NCBI GenBank assembly: GCA_027456925.1
Contig: DAIDTZ010000387.1
Location: forward strand, 1 to 30,479
Length of the DNA stretch: 30,479 bases
Source of the DNA: Nitrospirota bacterium
Lineage (GTDB): Bacteria; Nitrospirota; UBA9217
Direction of reading: 5' to 3'
In this document: positions 14,736-23,036 of the stretch, piece by piece
Position numbering within the stretch: the first letter of the stretch is position 1
How the letters are laid out: every line of letters starts with the position of its first letter
Made by a program: the position numbers and the translations under genes
Notes under the pieces: generated by a model
The model's input: the letters and a program-made list of their open reading frames with translations, nothing else
What the model was told of the DNA's origin: nothing
Database searches by the model: none

Positions 14736-15524
14736 ATGATAGTTATCGGAGAGAAGATCAGCGTTATCGCAAAGAAGGTGCGCGAGGCCCTCGGCAAAAA
14801 GGACCCCAAGCCGCTGCAGGAACTCGCCGTGGCACAGGACAAAGCAGGCGCGCACTTTATCGATATTTCCATCGGACCGGCCGAGGAGAATGGTCCCGAG
14901 CTTATGGACTGGGCGGTCAAAGTCCTGCAGGAAGTAGTGGAAAAGCCGCTCTGCCTCGACACGACGAACATCAAGGCCATGGAAGCAGGGCTTAAGGCGC
15001 ACAACAACGCATGGGGTGTGCCGATCATCAACTCCACGTCCAACGAACCGGAGCGTTTTCCCATGATGGAGCTGGCCGGCAAGTACAACGCGAAGATCAT
15101 CGCGCTGACCCTGGGCAAGGGCAGCATTCCCGCCGACGCCGAGGACCGCTGCGGCATCGCGGCGGAGATCATGGCCCGCGCCATGGAGAACGGCGTGCCC
15201 ATGGAGAATCTCTTCCTCGACCCGCTCATCCTCCAGCTCTGCACCATGCAGGACCAGGGGCTACAGGCGATCAGGGCGGTCAAGATGTTCCAGCAGCTGA
15301 ACGATCCGCCGATGCAGACCGTGGTCGGGCTTTCGAATATCTCGAACGGCGCGCCGAAGCACGTCCGGCCGATCATCAACAGGAACTTCCTCACGATGCT
15401 CATCTACGAGGGGCTGTCGGCGGCGATCATCGATCCGCTCGATAAGGACATGATGGACACGGTCAAGACCGTCGACGTTATTATGGGCAAAAAAATGTAC
15501 GCCCATTCGTATCTGGACATGTAA
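14736..15524 (+). CDS. acsE: Methyltetrahydrofolate:corrinoid/iron-sulfur protein methyltransferase
   Basis: Moves the methyl group from 5-methyl-THF to the cobalt of the corrinoid iron-sulfur protein AcsCD. At 262 residues it has the length of the Moorella enzyme. It is a pterin-binding TIM barrel with IGEKIS at the start, HFIDISIGPA, LCLDTTNIKAMEAGL, PIINSTSNEPERF, LFLDPLIL and VVGLSNISNGAP, with the Asn and Asp of the pterin site visible. The ATG at 14736 is chosen. AAAGGAG ends at 14723, a slightly long spacing, and an ATG directly abutting that site is less likely. It opens the methyl-transfer part of the pathway, followed by acsD. Confidence 0.96.
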   Translation: MIVIGEKISVIAKKVREALGKKDPKPLQELAVAQDKAGAHFIDISIGPAEENGPELMDWAVKVLQEVVEKPLCLDTTNIKAMEAGLKAHNNAWGVPIINSTSNEPERFPMMELAGKYNAKIIALTLGKGSIPADAEDRCGIAAEIMARAMENGVPMENLFLDPLILQLCTMQDQGLQAIRAVKMFQQLNDPPMQTVVGLSNISNGAPKHVRPIINRNFLTMLIYEGLSAAIIDPLDKDMMDTVKTVDVIMGKKMYAHSYLDM

Positions 15525-15595
15525 GTCTAAGGAAGTTAAGCACGCAGGATCGGGGATAGACCGACAACATCGTTGACCCCGTTCCAAATTAGCTC

Positions 15596-15624
15596 TTGTT
15601 CCAATAGGGCAATTCTGTTAATAT
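15596..15624 (+). promoter_or_regulatory. Possible extended -10 promoter for acsD
   Basis: TTGTTC (15596-15601), 17 nt, then TAATAT (15619-15624) with TG two bases upstream. It lies in the 130-nt spacer before acsD. Moderate to weak. Confidence 0.35.
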
Positions 15625-15654
15625 ATTTGGCACTATTTTTTCGAGGAGGCTTTG

Positions 15655-16596
15655 ATGGCACTCGTAATACCGAAAGAAACTTACAGCGGCAAAATTTATA
15701 GCATACAGCTCGGCAGCGGCGCAAAGGCCGTGACCATCGGCGGCGCATCGGCCCTTCCTTTCCTGGGATTCGAGGGCACGTTTCCGAATAGACCGGCTGT
15801 TGCCCTTGAAGTGATGGATATCGCTCCCGACGACTGGCCGGAAACCTTGAAGAAAGCCATCGGCAGCGCAGGATCCAATCCCGTCCAGTGGGCAAAATTC
15901 TGCCAGCAGAGCGGCGCGGACATGGTGGCGCTCAGGCTTATGGGCACCCACCCGGACCAGAAAAACAAGAGCCCCGAAGAGGCCGCTAAAATAGCGGCTG
16001 AAGTCGCGGCCGCGATCGACATTCCGCTCATGATCCTGGGCAGCGGGCACGCGGAAAAGGACACGCAGGTGCTTCAGGCCGCGGCAGCGGCAACGCGCGG
16101 CAAGAACTGCGCCATCGGCAAAGCAGTTGAAGAAAACTACAAAACCGTGGCAGCGGCTGCGATGGCGAACGATCACAAACTGATCGCCATGAGCCAGCTC
16201 GACGTGAACCTGGCCAAGCAATTAAACATCCTCCTGACCCAGATGGGCTTCGACAAAGAGCGGATCATCATGGATCCCATGTCGTCGGCCCTGGGGTACG
16301 GACTCGAATATACCTATAGCGTTATGGAGCGCATCCGCCTGGCGGCGCTCCTGCAGAACGACCCCATGATGCAGACCCCGATCGTCTGCGACATCGGCGC
16401 GAACGTCTGGAAGGTCAAGGAAACCATGGCGCCTGACGCCGAAATGCCGGAATGGGGCGGCCTTGAAGACCGCGCGCTCGCCTGGGAGTCGGTGACCGCC
16501 TCTGCCATGATAACGGCCGGCGCGGATATGCTGATCATGCGGCATCCCGGCGCTGCGGCAAAGGCTAAGGAAGTTATCTCCGAACTGATGGGATAG
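15655..16596 (+). CDS. acsD: Corrinoid iron-sulfur protein small subunit / ACS-CODH delta subunit
   Basis: Forms a heterodimer with AcsC that carries the methyl-cobalamin between AcsE and acetyl-CoA synthase. The 313-residue barrel has the family start VIPKETYSGKI, the LPFLGFEG region, GADMVALRLMGTHPD, PLMILGSGHAEKD and MDPMSSALGYGLEYTYSVMERIR, all typical of AcsD/CdhD. Start ATG 15655 has GAGGAGG at 15643-15649. It lies directly ahead of acsC, and the pair should be made together. The subunit itself binds no iron-sulfur cluster in the known family. Confidence 0.97.
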   Translation: MALVIPKETYSGKIYSIQLGSGAKAVTIGGASALPFLGFEGTFPNRPAVALEVMDIAPDDWPETLKKAIGSAGSNPVQWAKFCQQSGADMVALRLMGTHPDQKNKSPEEAAKIAAEVAAAIDIPLMILGSGHAEKDTQVLQAAAAATRGKNCAIGKAVEENYKTVAAAAMANDHKLIAMSQLDVNLAKQLNILLTQMGFDKERIIMDPMSSALGYGLEYTYSVMERIRLAALLQNDPMMQTPIVCDIGANVWKVKETMAPDAEMPEWGGLEDRALAWESVTASAMITAGADMLIMRHPGAAAKAKEVISELMG

Positions 16597-16620
16597 CAAA
16601 AAACCTTTAACAACGAAAGG

Positions 16621-16677
16621 GAGAACCGGGGAAGCGGCGAGAACAAAATACCCGATGCGCTCCTATCACCGATTCTC
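16621..16677. repeat. Imperfect inverted repeat between acsD and acsC
   Basis: GAGAACCGG (16621-16629) pairs with CCGATTCTC (16669-16677) with one mismatch. The word GAGAAC recurs at 16639-16644 and GATTC at 16671 and again at 16678. Its style matches the other spacer repeats. Confidence 0.45.
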
Positions 16678-16712
16678 GATTCATACATTTTGGAATCCAT
16701 AAGGAGTAAAAA

Positions 16713-18053
16713 ATGGCACTCTCAGGAGTTGAAATATTCAAGCATCTGCCGAAGACCAATTGCAAGAAGTGCGGTCATCCGACCTGCCTTGCCTTTGCAA
16801 TGAAGCTTGCAGCAAAACAGGCGAGCCTCGATGCCTGTCCCGATGCGTCAGACGACGCGAAGAAGATTCTGGGCGAATCCGCCGCGCCGCCGATCCGAGA
16901 CATCACCCTCGGTACGGGCGACAAGGCCGTGAAGGTGGGCGGCGAGATCTGCATGTTCCGCCATGAAAAGAAATTCTTCAATCCGAACGTGTTCGCTGTC
17001 GCGATCAAGGCCTCCGAGGCCGGCGACGTTGCGGCCAAAAAGATCGAAGCGGTCAAGACCTCCGAGATCGACCGCGTGGGCCAGAAACTCCGCGTCGATG
17101 CCATCGCCGTAACCGATGAGGGCGGTGATGCCGCCAAGTTCGCTGCTGTCGTAAAACAGGTGGTGGACGGCGTGCCGGGCGTGCCGCTCATCCTGGTGAG
17201 CAAGAACCCCGCGACGATCGAGGCTGGAATCGCGCTCTGTGCTGACAAAAAGCCGCTTATTTATGCTGCGACCGCCGAGAACGCCGAAGCCATGGCAAAT
17301 ATCGCAAAAGAGAATAAGGCCTCCCTCGCCGTCTTTGCAGACGGTCTCGATGCTCTCACGGCGCTTTCCGAGAAGGTAAAGGCACTTGGCGTGGAGGACC
17401 TGGTCCTCGATTCCGGCGCGCGCAAGGCAAAGGACATGATCGAGCACTTTACCATCATGCGCCGCGCAGCCATCAAAAAGAACTTCAAACCCCTCGGCTA
17501 TCCGATCATCACCTTTGCGACCCGCGACAACAGTGTTTCCGAGGCTGTCACGGCCGCCATCGGCACGATGAAGTATGCTTCCATCATTGTCCTGAGCAGC
17601 GTCGAGAAGTGGAAGATGCTGGCGCTCCTTTCGCTCCGGCAGAACATCTACACCGATCCCCAGGTGCCGATGCAGGTTGCGCAGAACGTTTACAAGGTCG
17701 GCGATGCAAAGGAAAATTCGCCGCTCCTCATTACCACGAACTTCTCGCTCTCCTACTTTATCGTGCGCGGGGAGGTCGAAAACAGCAAGGTGCCGTCGTG
17801 GCTTGCGGTTATGGACAACGAGGGGTTGTCGGTGCTGACGGCGTGGGCCGCGGGCAAGTTCACGGCGAGCAAGATCGCGCAGTTCATCACCGAGAGCGGC
17901 GCGGAGAAGAACGTCAGCCACAAAGAGCTTATCATCCCCGGGTACGTCGCCGTTCTTTCCGGCGCCCTGGAGGAGAAGCTGCCGGGCTGGAAGATCACCG
18001 TGGGACCGCGTGAAGCGAACCAGCTCCCGACGTTCCTGAAGGCGAGAGCGTAG
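16713..18053 (+). CDS. acsC: Corrinoid iron-sulfur protein large subunit / ACS-CODH gamma subunit
   Basis: Carries the low-potential [4Fe-4S] cluster and the corrinoid that accepts the methyl group from AcsE and gives it to AcsB. The 446 residues match the family. The cluster ligands Cys17, 20, 25 and 42 are visible in CKKCGHPTC and DACPD. A TIM-barrel middle follows (VGGEICMFRHEKKFFNP, ITFATRDNS), then a C-terminal corrinoid-binding domain with TTNFSLSYFIVRGEVE and PGYVAVLSGALEEKLPGWKI. An AAGGAG site precedes the start. It is flanked by acsD and acsB as in other bacterial acetyl-CoA gene clusters. Confidence 0.97.
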   Translation: MALSGVEIFKHLPKTNCKKCGHPTCLAFAMKLAAKQASLDACPDASDDAKKILGESAAPPIRDITLGTGDKAVKVGGEICMFRHEKKFFNPNVFAVAIKASEAGDVAAKKIEAVKTSEIDRVGQKLRVDAIAVTDEGGDAAKFAAVVKQVVDGVPGVPLILVSKNPATIEAGIALCADKKPLIYAATAENAEAMANIAKENKASLAVFADGLDALTALSEKVKALGVEDLVLDSGARKAKDMIEHFTIMRRAAIKKNFKPLGYPIITFATRDNSVSEAVTAAIGTMKYASIIVLSSVEKWKMLALLSLRQNIYTDPQVPMQVAQNVYKVGDAKENSPLLITTNFSLSYFIVRGEVENSKVPSWLAVMDNEGLSVLTAWAAGKFTASKIAQFITESGAEKNVSHKELIIPGYVAVLSGALEEKLPGWKITVGPREANQLPTFLKARA

Positions 18054-18060
18054 ATAAATT

Positions 18061-18136
18061 CAGTAGTCAGGAATCAGAAGTCAGTAGTCAGGAGGATTTC
18101 TCCCGGCTTCTGGCTCCTGGATTCTGTCTTCTGCAG
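18061..18136. repeat. Word-like imperfect palindrome upstream of acsB
   Basis: Left arm words CAGTAGTCAG, CAGAAGTCAG and TAGTCAGGAG (18061-18094). The right arm (18100-18136) reads on the other strand as CAGAAGACAG and CAGGAGCCAGAAG. CAGGAATCAGAAG agrees with CAGGAGCCAGAAG at 11 of 13 bases. It occupies most of the acsC-acsB spacer and stops just before the AAGGAG of acsB. Confidence 0.7.
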
Positions 18137-18153
18137 TAAAAAGGAGTTACACA

Positions 18154-20355
18154 ATGTCGAAAGTCATTGCCACCGGGGCCATTCTGGGCTCCCATTACTA
18201 TGTCAAGCAGGCCGAGGCGCTCGTCGAGAAGGCCATTTCCGAAAAGGGCGCGGATTTCAAGTTCGAGTTTCCGGACACCGGGTATTTCCTGCCCCAGCTT
18301 TTTGCCATGACGGGCTATGAGGTCCGGACTCTCGGAGACATGAAGACCGGCCTTGAGCAGCACGTGAAGCCGCTGCTCACCGAGGCTCCGGAAGACAAGC
18401 TCTACAAACCCTATCTGGGCGAGGCCCTGGACGCCGGCATGGCGGCGCTCTTTGCCCAGGAAATGATCATGGCGGTCCGTTATATTTACGGTCAGGAACC
18501 GGTGAAGGACGACTCGATCGGCCTCACGTACAATGGGTTCATCTCCGACACCATCCTCCGGAACCTCGGCGTGCAGCTGGTGGACGGCTCCATGCCCGGC
18601 TACGTTTGCATCATCGGCGCGGCTGACAGCGACGACCAGGCCTTCGAGATCGCCCGGGACCTTCAGCAGAAGAACATCCTCACGCTCATGTGCGGCAACG
18701 TGGACGGCAACAGCATGACCAAGCAGCTCCTCCGGAAGGGCGTGCAGCTCGGCTGGGACACGCGCCTCGTCCCGCTCGGACCCGAAGTGGAGCACGCCAT
18801 CTACGCCCTGAACTGGGCGGCACGCGCGGGCATCACCTTCGGCGGCATGAAGGGCGGCGACTTCAAGAAGATCCTCAAATATTCGAAGGACAAAGTGTTC
18901 GCCTTTGCCATGGTCCTGGGGCCGTTAAACGACCGTATCTGGACCACCGGCGCGGGCGCGATCAACATGGGTTTCCCGGCCATAGCGAACACGGACATTC
19001 CGACCATTCACCCGACGGGCGTCACAATCTATGAAGAGGTGGCCAAGGAACTCGATCCCAAGAACCTCGTGCAGAAATGCATCGAGGTACGCGGCCTCAA
19101 GATCACGGTATCCAAGCCGCCTATCCCGGTGGCCTACGGCCCGGCCTTCGAAGGTGAGCGCATCCGCAAGGAAGACATGCACATCGAGTTCGGCGGCCAG
19201 CGCACGCCGGCTTTCGAGTGGCTTCATACCGTAGACCTGACCGCAGTAGAGGACGGCAAGGTGACGATCATCGGCACCGATGCCGAGGCGCGCTACCAGA
19301 AGGGCGGCCAGATGCCCCTCGGCGTGTACGTCGAGGTTGCGGGCCGCAAAATGCAGAAGGACTTCGAGCCCGTGCTCGAGCGCAAGGTCCACCACTTCAT
19401 CAACGAAGCCCAGGGCATCTGGCACATGGGCCAGCGCGACCAGAACTGGTTCCGCGTCAGCAAAGCGGCGCTCGGCGAAGGATACCAGCTGCGCCATTTC
19501 GGCGACATCCTGGCGACCCAGTTGAAGCACAAGTTCAATAACATCGTGGACAAGGTCCAGGTGACTCTCTATGTGGACGAGGCTGACGTGAAGGCGAAGC
19601 TGGAAGAGGCCCGGAAGGCCTATCTCGAGCGCGATATTCGCCTCGCATCGATGACGGACGAGTCGGTTGACACCTTCTACTCCTGCATCCTCTGCCAGAG
19701 CTTCGCGCCGAACCACGTGTGCGTCGTCTCTCCGGAACGGCTCGGCCTGTGCGGGGCTTATAACTGGCTCGATGCCAAGGCGGCCTATGAAATCGATCCG
19801 AACGGCGCTAATCAGCCCGTTGCCAAAGGCGAGGTCCTCGATGCGGTGAAGGGCCGCTGGAAGGGTGTTGACGAATACGTATACACGAATTCGCACCAGG
19901 CGCTTGAATACTTCAACGCCTACAGCATCATGGACGCGCCGATGACCTCCTGCGGGTGCTTCGAGTGCATCGTGGCCATCGTGCCGGAGGCCAACGGCGT
20001 GATGATCGTGAACCGCGGATATACCGGCATGACGCCGATTGGTATGAAATTCTCCACCCTGGCCGGCACTGTCGGCGGCGGGGCGCAGACGCCGGGCTTC
20101 ATGGGCATCGGACGGTACTTCCTCACGAGCAAGAAATTCCTCTCGGCAGAAGGCGGGTTCAAGCGCATTGTTTGGATGACCAAGAACCTGAAAGAGTCTT
20201 TTGCCGAACAGTTTAAACAGCGCGGCATAGAAGAAGGCGTGCCCGATCTGATGGACAAGATTGCAGACGAGAGCGTGGCGGAAGATTCCGAGAAGATGAT
20301 GGAATATCTGACCGCCAAAGGCCATCCGGCACTCACCATGGACCCGATGTTCTAA
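18154..20355 (+). CDS. acsB: Acetyl-CoA synthase catalytic subunit
   Basis: Makes acetyl-CoA from the AcsCD methyl group, CO and CoA at the nickel-iron-sulfur A-cluster. The 733 residues are close to the 729 of the Moorella protein. All A-cluster ligands are present. Cys511, 514, 523 and 533 lie in SCILCQSFAPNHVC and GLCGAYNW. Cys600 and Cys602, in the SCGCFEC loop, hold the distal nickel. Each is offset by five from the Moorella numbering I know. The N-terminal domain that meets CODH is kept (GATGAILGSHYYVKQAE-like start, PDTGYFLP), so it is the full bacterial form rather than the short archaeal one. AAGGAG at 18141-18146 supports the start. A GC hairpin and a terminator follow. The partner CODH subunit is not in this window. 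Confidence 0.98.
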   Translation: MSKVIATGAILGSHYYVKQAEALVEKAISEKGADFKFEFPDTGYFLPQLFAMTGYEVRTLGDMKTGLEQHVKPLLTEAPEDKLYKPYLGEALDAGMAALFAQEMIMAVRYIYGQEPVKDDSIGLTYNGFISDTILRNLGVQLVDGSMPGYVCIIGAADSDDQAFEIARDLQQKNILTLMCGNVDGNSMTKQLLRKGVQLGWDTRLVPLGPEVEHAIYALNWAARAGITFGGMKGGDFKKILKYSKDKVFAFAMVLGPLNDRIWTTGAGAINMGFPAIANTDIPTIHPTGVTIYEEVAKELDPKNLVQKCIEVRGLKITVSKPPIPVAYGPAFEGERIRKEDMHIEFGGQRTPAFEWLHTVDLTAVEDGKVTIIGTDAEARYQKGGQMPLGVYVEVAGRKMQKDFEPVLERKVHHFINEAQGIWHMGQRDQNWFRVSKAALGEGYQLRHFGDILATQLKHKFNNIVDKVQVTLYVDEADVKAKLEEARKAYLERDIRLASMTDESVDTFYSCILCQSFAPNHVCVVSPERLGLCGAYNWLDAKAAYEIDPNGANQPVAKGEVLDAVKGRWKGVDEYVYTNSHQALEYFNAYSIMDAPMTSCGCFECIVAIVPEANGVMIVNRGYTGMTPIGMKFSTLAGTVGGGAQTPGFMGIGRYFLTSKKFLSAEGGFKRIVWMTKNLKESFAEQFKQRGIEEGVPDLMDKIADESVAEDSEKMMEYLTAKGHPALTMDPMF

Positions 20356-20381
20356 AGAAGCGACGGACTGAAATCACAATT

Positions 20382-20409
20382 GTGCGCCCCCGCCGCGGCA
20401 GGGGCGCAC
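20382..20409 (+). other. Strong GC-rich hairpin after acsB
   Basis: GTGCGCCCC (20382-20390) and GGGGCGCAC (20401-20409) form a perfect nine-base-pair stem, and the loop is itself GC-rich and partly self-complementary. A GACTG/CAGTC pair may extend it after a bulge. No T run follows, so it may protect the 3' end of the acs message or pause transcription ahead of the terminator downstream. Confidence 0.6.
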
Positions 20410-20474
20410 CAGTCGAAGGCCGGGAGCGTGCTCATACAGCACTCACCAAGACCAAGACCGTGGAGCTCATACGT

Positions 20475-20504
20475 GGCTGCCGGGTAAACATGGCGGCCTT
20501 TTTT
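20475..20504 (+). terminator. Rho-independent terminator between acsB and nuoE-like gene
   Basis: GGCTGCC (20475-20481) pairs with GGCGGCC (20492-20498), with one wobble and a 10-base loop, and TTTTTT follows at once. It separates the acs genes from the formate dehydrogenase genes, with about 40 nt left before nuoE, so it may be partial or regulated. Confidence 0.7.
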
Positions 20505-20547
20505 GTCTCAAGAATACAGCTGATTATGGAGCAAAAAGGATAGGACG

Positions 20548-21030
20548 ATGGAAGAAAAACTCGAAGGGATACTCACGCGGTACCGGGAAAACGAAGGCAA
20601 CCTGATCTCGATCCTGCAGGACATTGAGAGCGAATTCGGTTATCTGCGTGAGGACGCGATCAACTGGGTCTCGGAACGGCTCGATGTGCCCCCGGCAAAG
20701 TTTTACGGCATAGCGACGTTTTATGCGCAGTTCCATCTCAAACCACGGGGCAAGAACGTGATCACGGCCTGCTGCGGCACGGCCTGCCATGTCAAGGGCT
20801 CCGAGCGGCTGATCAACAGCCTGGTGAAAGAACTGGCCATTCCCGAAGGCGAGGAGACGTCCGAAGACCTTCAGTTCACCGTGGAAAAAGTGAACTGCGT
20901 GGGTGCGTGCAGCATCGCGCCGGTCATTATCGTCAACAAAATCGTACACGGCAAGATGACGCCGGACAAGCTCATGAAAGAAATGAAGACCCTGAAAGAG
21001 GGAAAACGGGAGTACACGGATTATATTTAA
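20548..21030 (+). CDS. NuoE-like [2Fe-2S] subunit of the formate dehydrogenase complex
   Basis: A 160-residue thioredoxin-fold ferredoxin related to NuoE and the gamma subunits of NAD-linked hydrogenases and formate dehydrogenases. The four ligands fit the family: Cys75 and Cys80 (CCGTAC) and Cys117 and Cys121 (NCVGACSIAP). Helical residues 1-65 carry LQDIESEFGYL and GIATFYAQFHL as in NuoE. With the NuoF-like and FdhA genes just downstream it should form a module that passes electrons between formate and NAD(P). It is more likely part of that complex than of respiratory complex I, since no other nuo genes are here. The start is preceded by AAAGGA. Confidence 0.93.
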   Translation: MEEKLEGILTRYRENEGNLISILQDIESEFGYLREDAINWVSERLDVPPAKFYGIATFYAQFHLKPRGKNVITACCGTACHVKGSERLINSLVKELAIPEGEETSEDLQFTVEKVNCVGACSIAPVIIVNKIVHGKMTPDKLMKEMKTLKEGKREYTDYI

Positions 21031-21175
21031 GAAACGCAACAGCTCAGGACTTGTGGAAACCACAGGTCCGCTGCGCGGACACACGGTAAAAGAAAGCCAA
21101 AATTAAAATCAATAAAGGTGTTTATCAGTGTGTTCCGACGAAGTCGGGACCCGTGGTTATACAGGGGTTATTATC

Positions 21176-22954
21176 ATGAATAAAGACGTTTCGATAAAAG
21201 TATGCATGGGCACGGGAGGGATCGCCGCAGGAGGCGTGGAGGTGATGTCCACGTTCGAGAAGGCGCTTGCCTCCGTTGGCATCAAGGCGGCGGTCCAGAA
21301 AAACTGCTCCATGCACAAGGTCGGCTGCCGGGGCTTCTGCGCCCGCGACGTGCTGGTGGACGTGATCATCGACGGCACGAAGTCGACATACCAGTATATC
21401 AAGCCGGACATGGTAGAACGGATCGTGCAGGAGCATGTCGTCGGAGGTGCTCCAATAGGCGATTGGCTCGTGACGGACGACTATCACACGTTTCACGATA
21501 AGCAGGTCAAGGTCGTGCTTTCGGACTGCGGAGAAGTCGATCCCGAGGACATTGATTCCTATCTCGGCCGCGGCGGCTACGAGGCGGTCAAAAAGGTCCT
21601 TACGACCATGACACCCCAGGAGACCATCGATGTCATTAAGGCCTCAGGTCTTCGGGGCCGGGGCGGAGCCGGTTTCCCGACCGCGGTGAAGTGGGATATG
21701 GCGATTAAAGCCACCGGGCCCAAGAAATACCTTATCTGTAACGCCGACGAGGGCGATCCGGGCGCGTTCATGGACCGCTCCGTCGTCGAAGGAAATCCCC
21801 ATGCGGTGATCGAGGGCATGATCATCGGCGCCTATGCGATCGGCGCACCTCACGGTTACGTCTATATCAGGGCGGAGTACCCCCTTGCTGTCGAACGTCT
21901 CCATCTGGCGATCAAGCAGGCGAAGGAGCGCGGGTATCTGGGCAAGAACATCCTGGGGAAAGGCCTCGATTTCATGATCAAGGTGAAGCTGGGCGCAGGC
22001 GCGTTCGTGTGCGGCGAAGAGACCGCGCTTATCGCATCCATCGAAGGAAAGCGCGGCCAGCCGAAGGCCAAGCCGCCCTTCCCGGTCCAGAAGGGGCTCT
22101 GGGGCTACCCCACCATCATTAATAACGTTGAAACGCTCGCGAACGTGCCCTACATCATCCGGAAGGGCGCTTCGTGGTACGCTGCCATGGGCACGGAAAA
22201 AAGCAAGGGCACGAAGGTGTTCGCGCTCACGGGCAAGATACTGAACTCCGGCCTGATCGAAGTGCCGATGGGCATACCGCTCAAAGAAGTGATCTACGAC
22301 ATCGGCGGAGGCATTGAGAACGGCAAGAAGCTCAAAGCGGTACAAACCGGCGGGCCGTCGGGCGGGTGCATTCCCGCGAACATGGTGGACACCACGCTCG
22401 ACTACGAATCGCTCAGCAAGGTTGGGTCCATCATGGGCTCGGGCGGCATGGTGGTGCTGGACGAGACCGACTGCATGGTGAACGTGGCCAAGTATTTTCT
22501 GCAGTTCACGCAATCGGAATCCTGCGGCAAGTGCATACCCTGCAGGGTCGGGACGAAGCGGCTCCTCGAGATTTTGACCAGGATCACCGAAGGCAAAGGC
22601 AGGGAGGGAGACATCGAGCTCCTCGAGTCCCTTGCTGCAGACGTGAAGACCTCGTCGCTCTGCGGCCTGGGCCAGAGCGCGCCGAACCCGGTCCTTTCCA
22701 CGATCAGATACTACCGCGATGAGTATGAGGCGCACATCTACGAAAAGCGCTGTCCTGCCGGCGTGTGCAAGGACCTCCTTTCGTACAGCATCCTCGAGGA
22801 GTTCTGCAAGGGCTGTACCGCCTGCACGCGGGTCTGCCCCGCGGGCGCCATTATCGGCGAGAAAAAGAAGCCGCACAAGATCATCCAGGACATCTGCATC
22901 AAGTGCGGCGCCTGTTTCGAAACGTGCAAGTTCAAGGCGATCAAAAAAGGGTAG
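21176..22954 (+). CDS. NuoF-like NAD(P)-binding flavin/Fe-S subunit of the formate dehydrogenase complex
   Basis: 592 residues in three parts. Residues 1-90 are a thioredoxin-like [2Fe-2S] domain with Cys10, Cys51 and Cys55. The position that is usually the second Cys of a CxxxxC pair is Gly15 (CMGTGG), and Cys44 is extra. The middle is the NuoF core, with GLRGRGGAGFPTAVKW for FMN, CNADEGDPGAFMDR for NAD(H), and the N3-type cluster ESCGKCIPCRVG. The C-terminus is a two-cluster ferredoxin, CKGCTACTRVC and CIKCGACFETC. This matches HydB-type subunits that meet NAD(P) in formate dehydrogenases and bifurcating hydrogenases. The ATG at 21176 is chosen. A GTG at 21128 with AAAGGTG before it would add 16 residues and is a real alternative. 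Downstream fdhA completes the complex. Confidence 0.93.
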   Translation: MNKDVSIKVCMGTGGIAAGGVEVMSTFEKALASVGIKAAVQKNCSMHKVGCRGFCARDVLVDVIIDGTKSTYQYIKPDMVERIVQEHVVGGAPIGDWLVTDDYHTFHDKQVKVVLSDCGEVDPEDIDSYLGRGGYEAVKKVLTTMTPQETIDVIKASGLRGRGGAGFPTAVKWDMAIKATGPKKYLICNADEGDPGAFMDRSVVEGNPHAVIEGMIIGAYAIGAPHGYVYIRAEYPLAVERLHLAIKQAKERGYLGKNILGKGLDFMIKVKLGAGAFVCGEETALIASIEGKRGQPKAKPPFPVQKGLWGYPTIINNVETLANVPYIIRKGASWYAAMGTEKSKGTKVFALTGKILNSGLIEVPMGIPLKEVIYDIGGGIENGKKLKAVQTGGPSGGCIPANMVDTTLDYESLSKVGSIMGSGGMVVLDETDCMVNVAKYFLQFTQSESCGKCIPCRVGTKRLLEILTRITEGKGREGDIELLESLAADVKTSSLCGLGQSAPNPVLSTIRYYRDEYEAHIYEKRCPAGVCKDLLSYSILEEFCKGCTACTRVCPAGAIIGEKKKPHKIIQDICIKCGACFETCKFKAIKKG

Positions 22955-23036
22955 AAGCTAATTGTGGAATGGGGATTGCGGATTGGAAATCGATGAACCT
23001 GCTCTCTTTCCGGAAGTTTAGAATGGCGGAGTAAAG

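Noticed and set aside
18925..20325. A 466-codon open frame on the minus strand across acsB
   Set aside because: It is antisense to a fully motif-complete AcsB and has no recognisable domain.
20382..20504. A cobalamin or molybdenum-cofactor riboswitch before the formate dehydrogenase genes
   Set aside because: I could not find the conserved core sequences of either class by eye. Only a plain hairpin and a terminator are supported.
21644..22876. A 410-codon open frame on the minus strand across the nuoF-like gene
   Set aside because: Shadow frame. The plus strand encodes clear FMN, NAD and Fe-S motifs.
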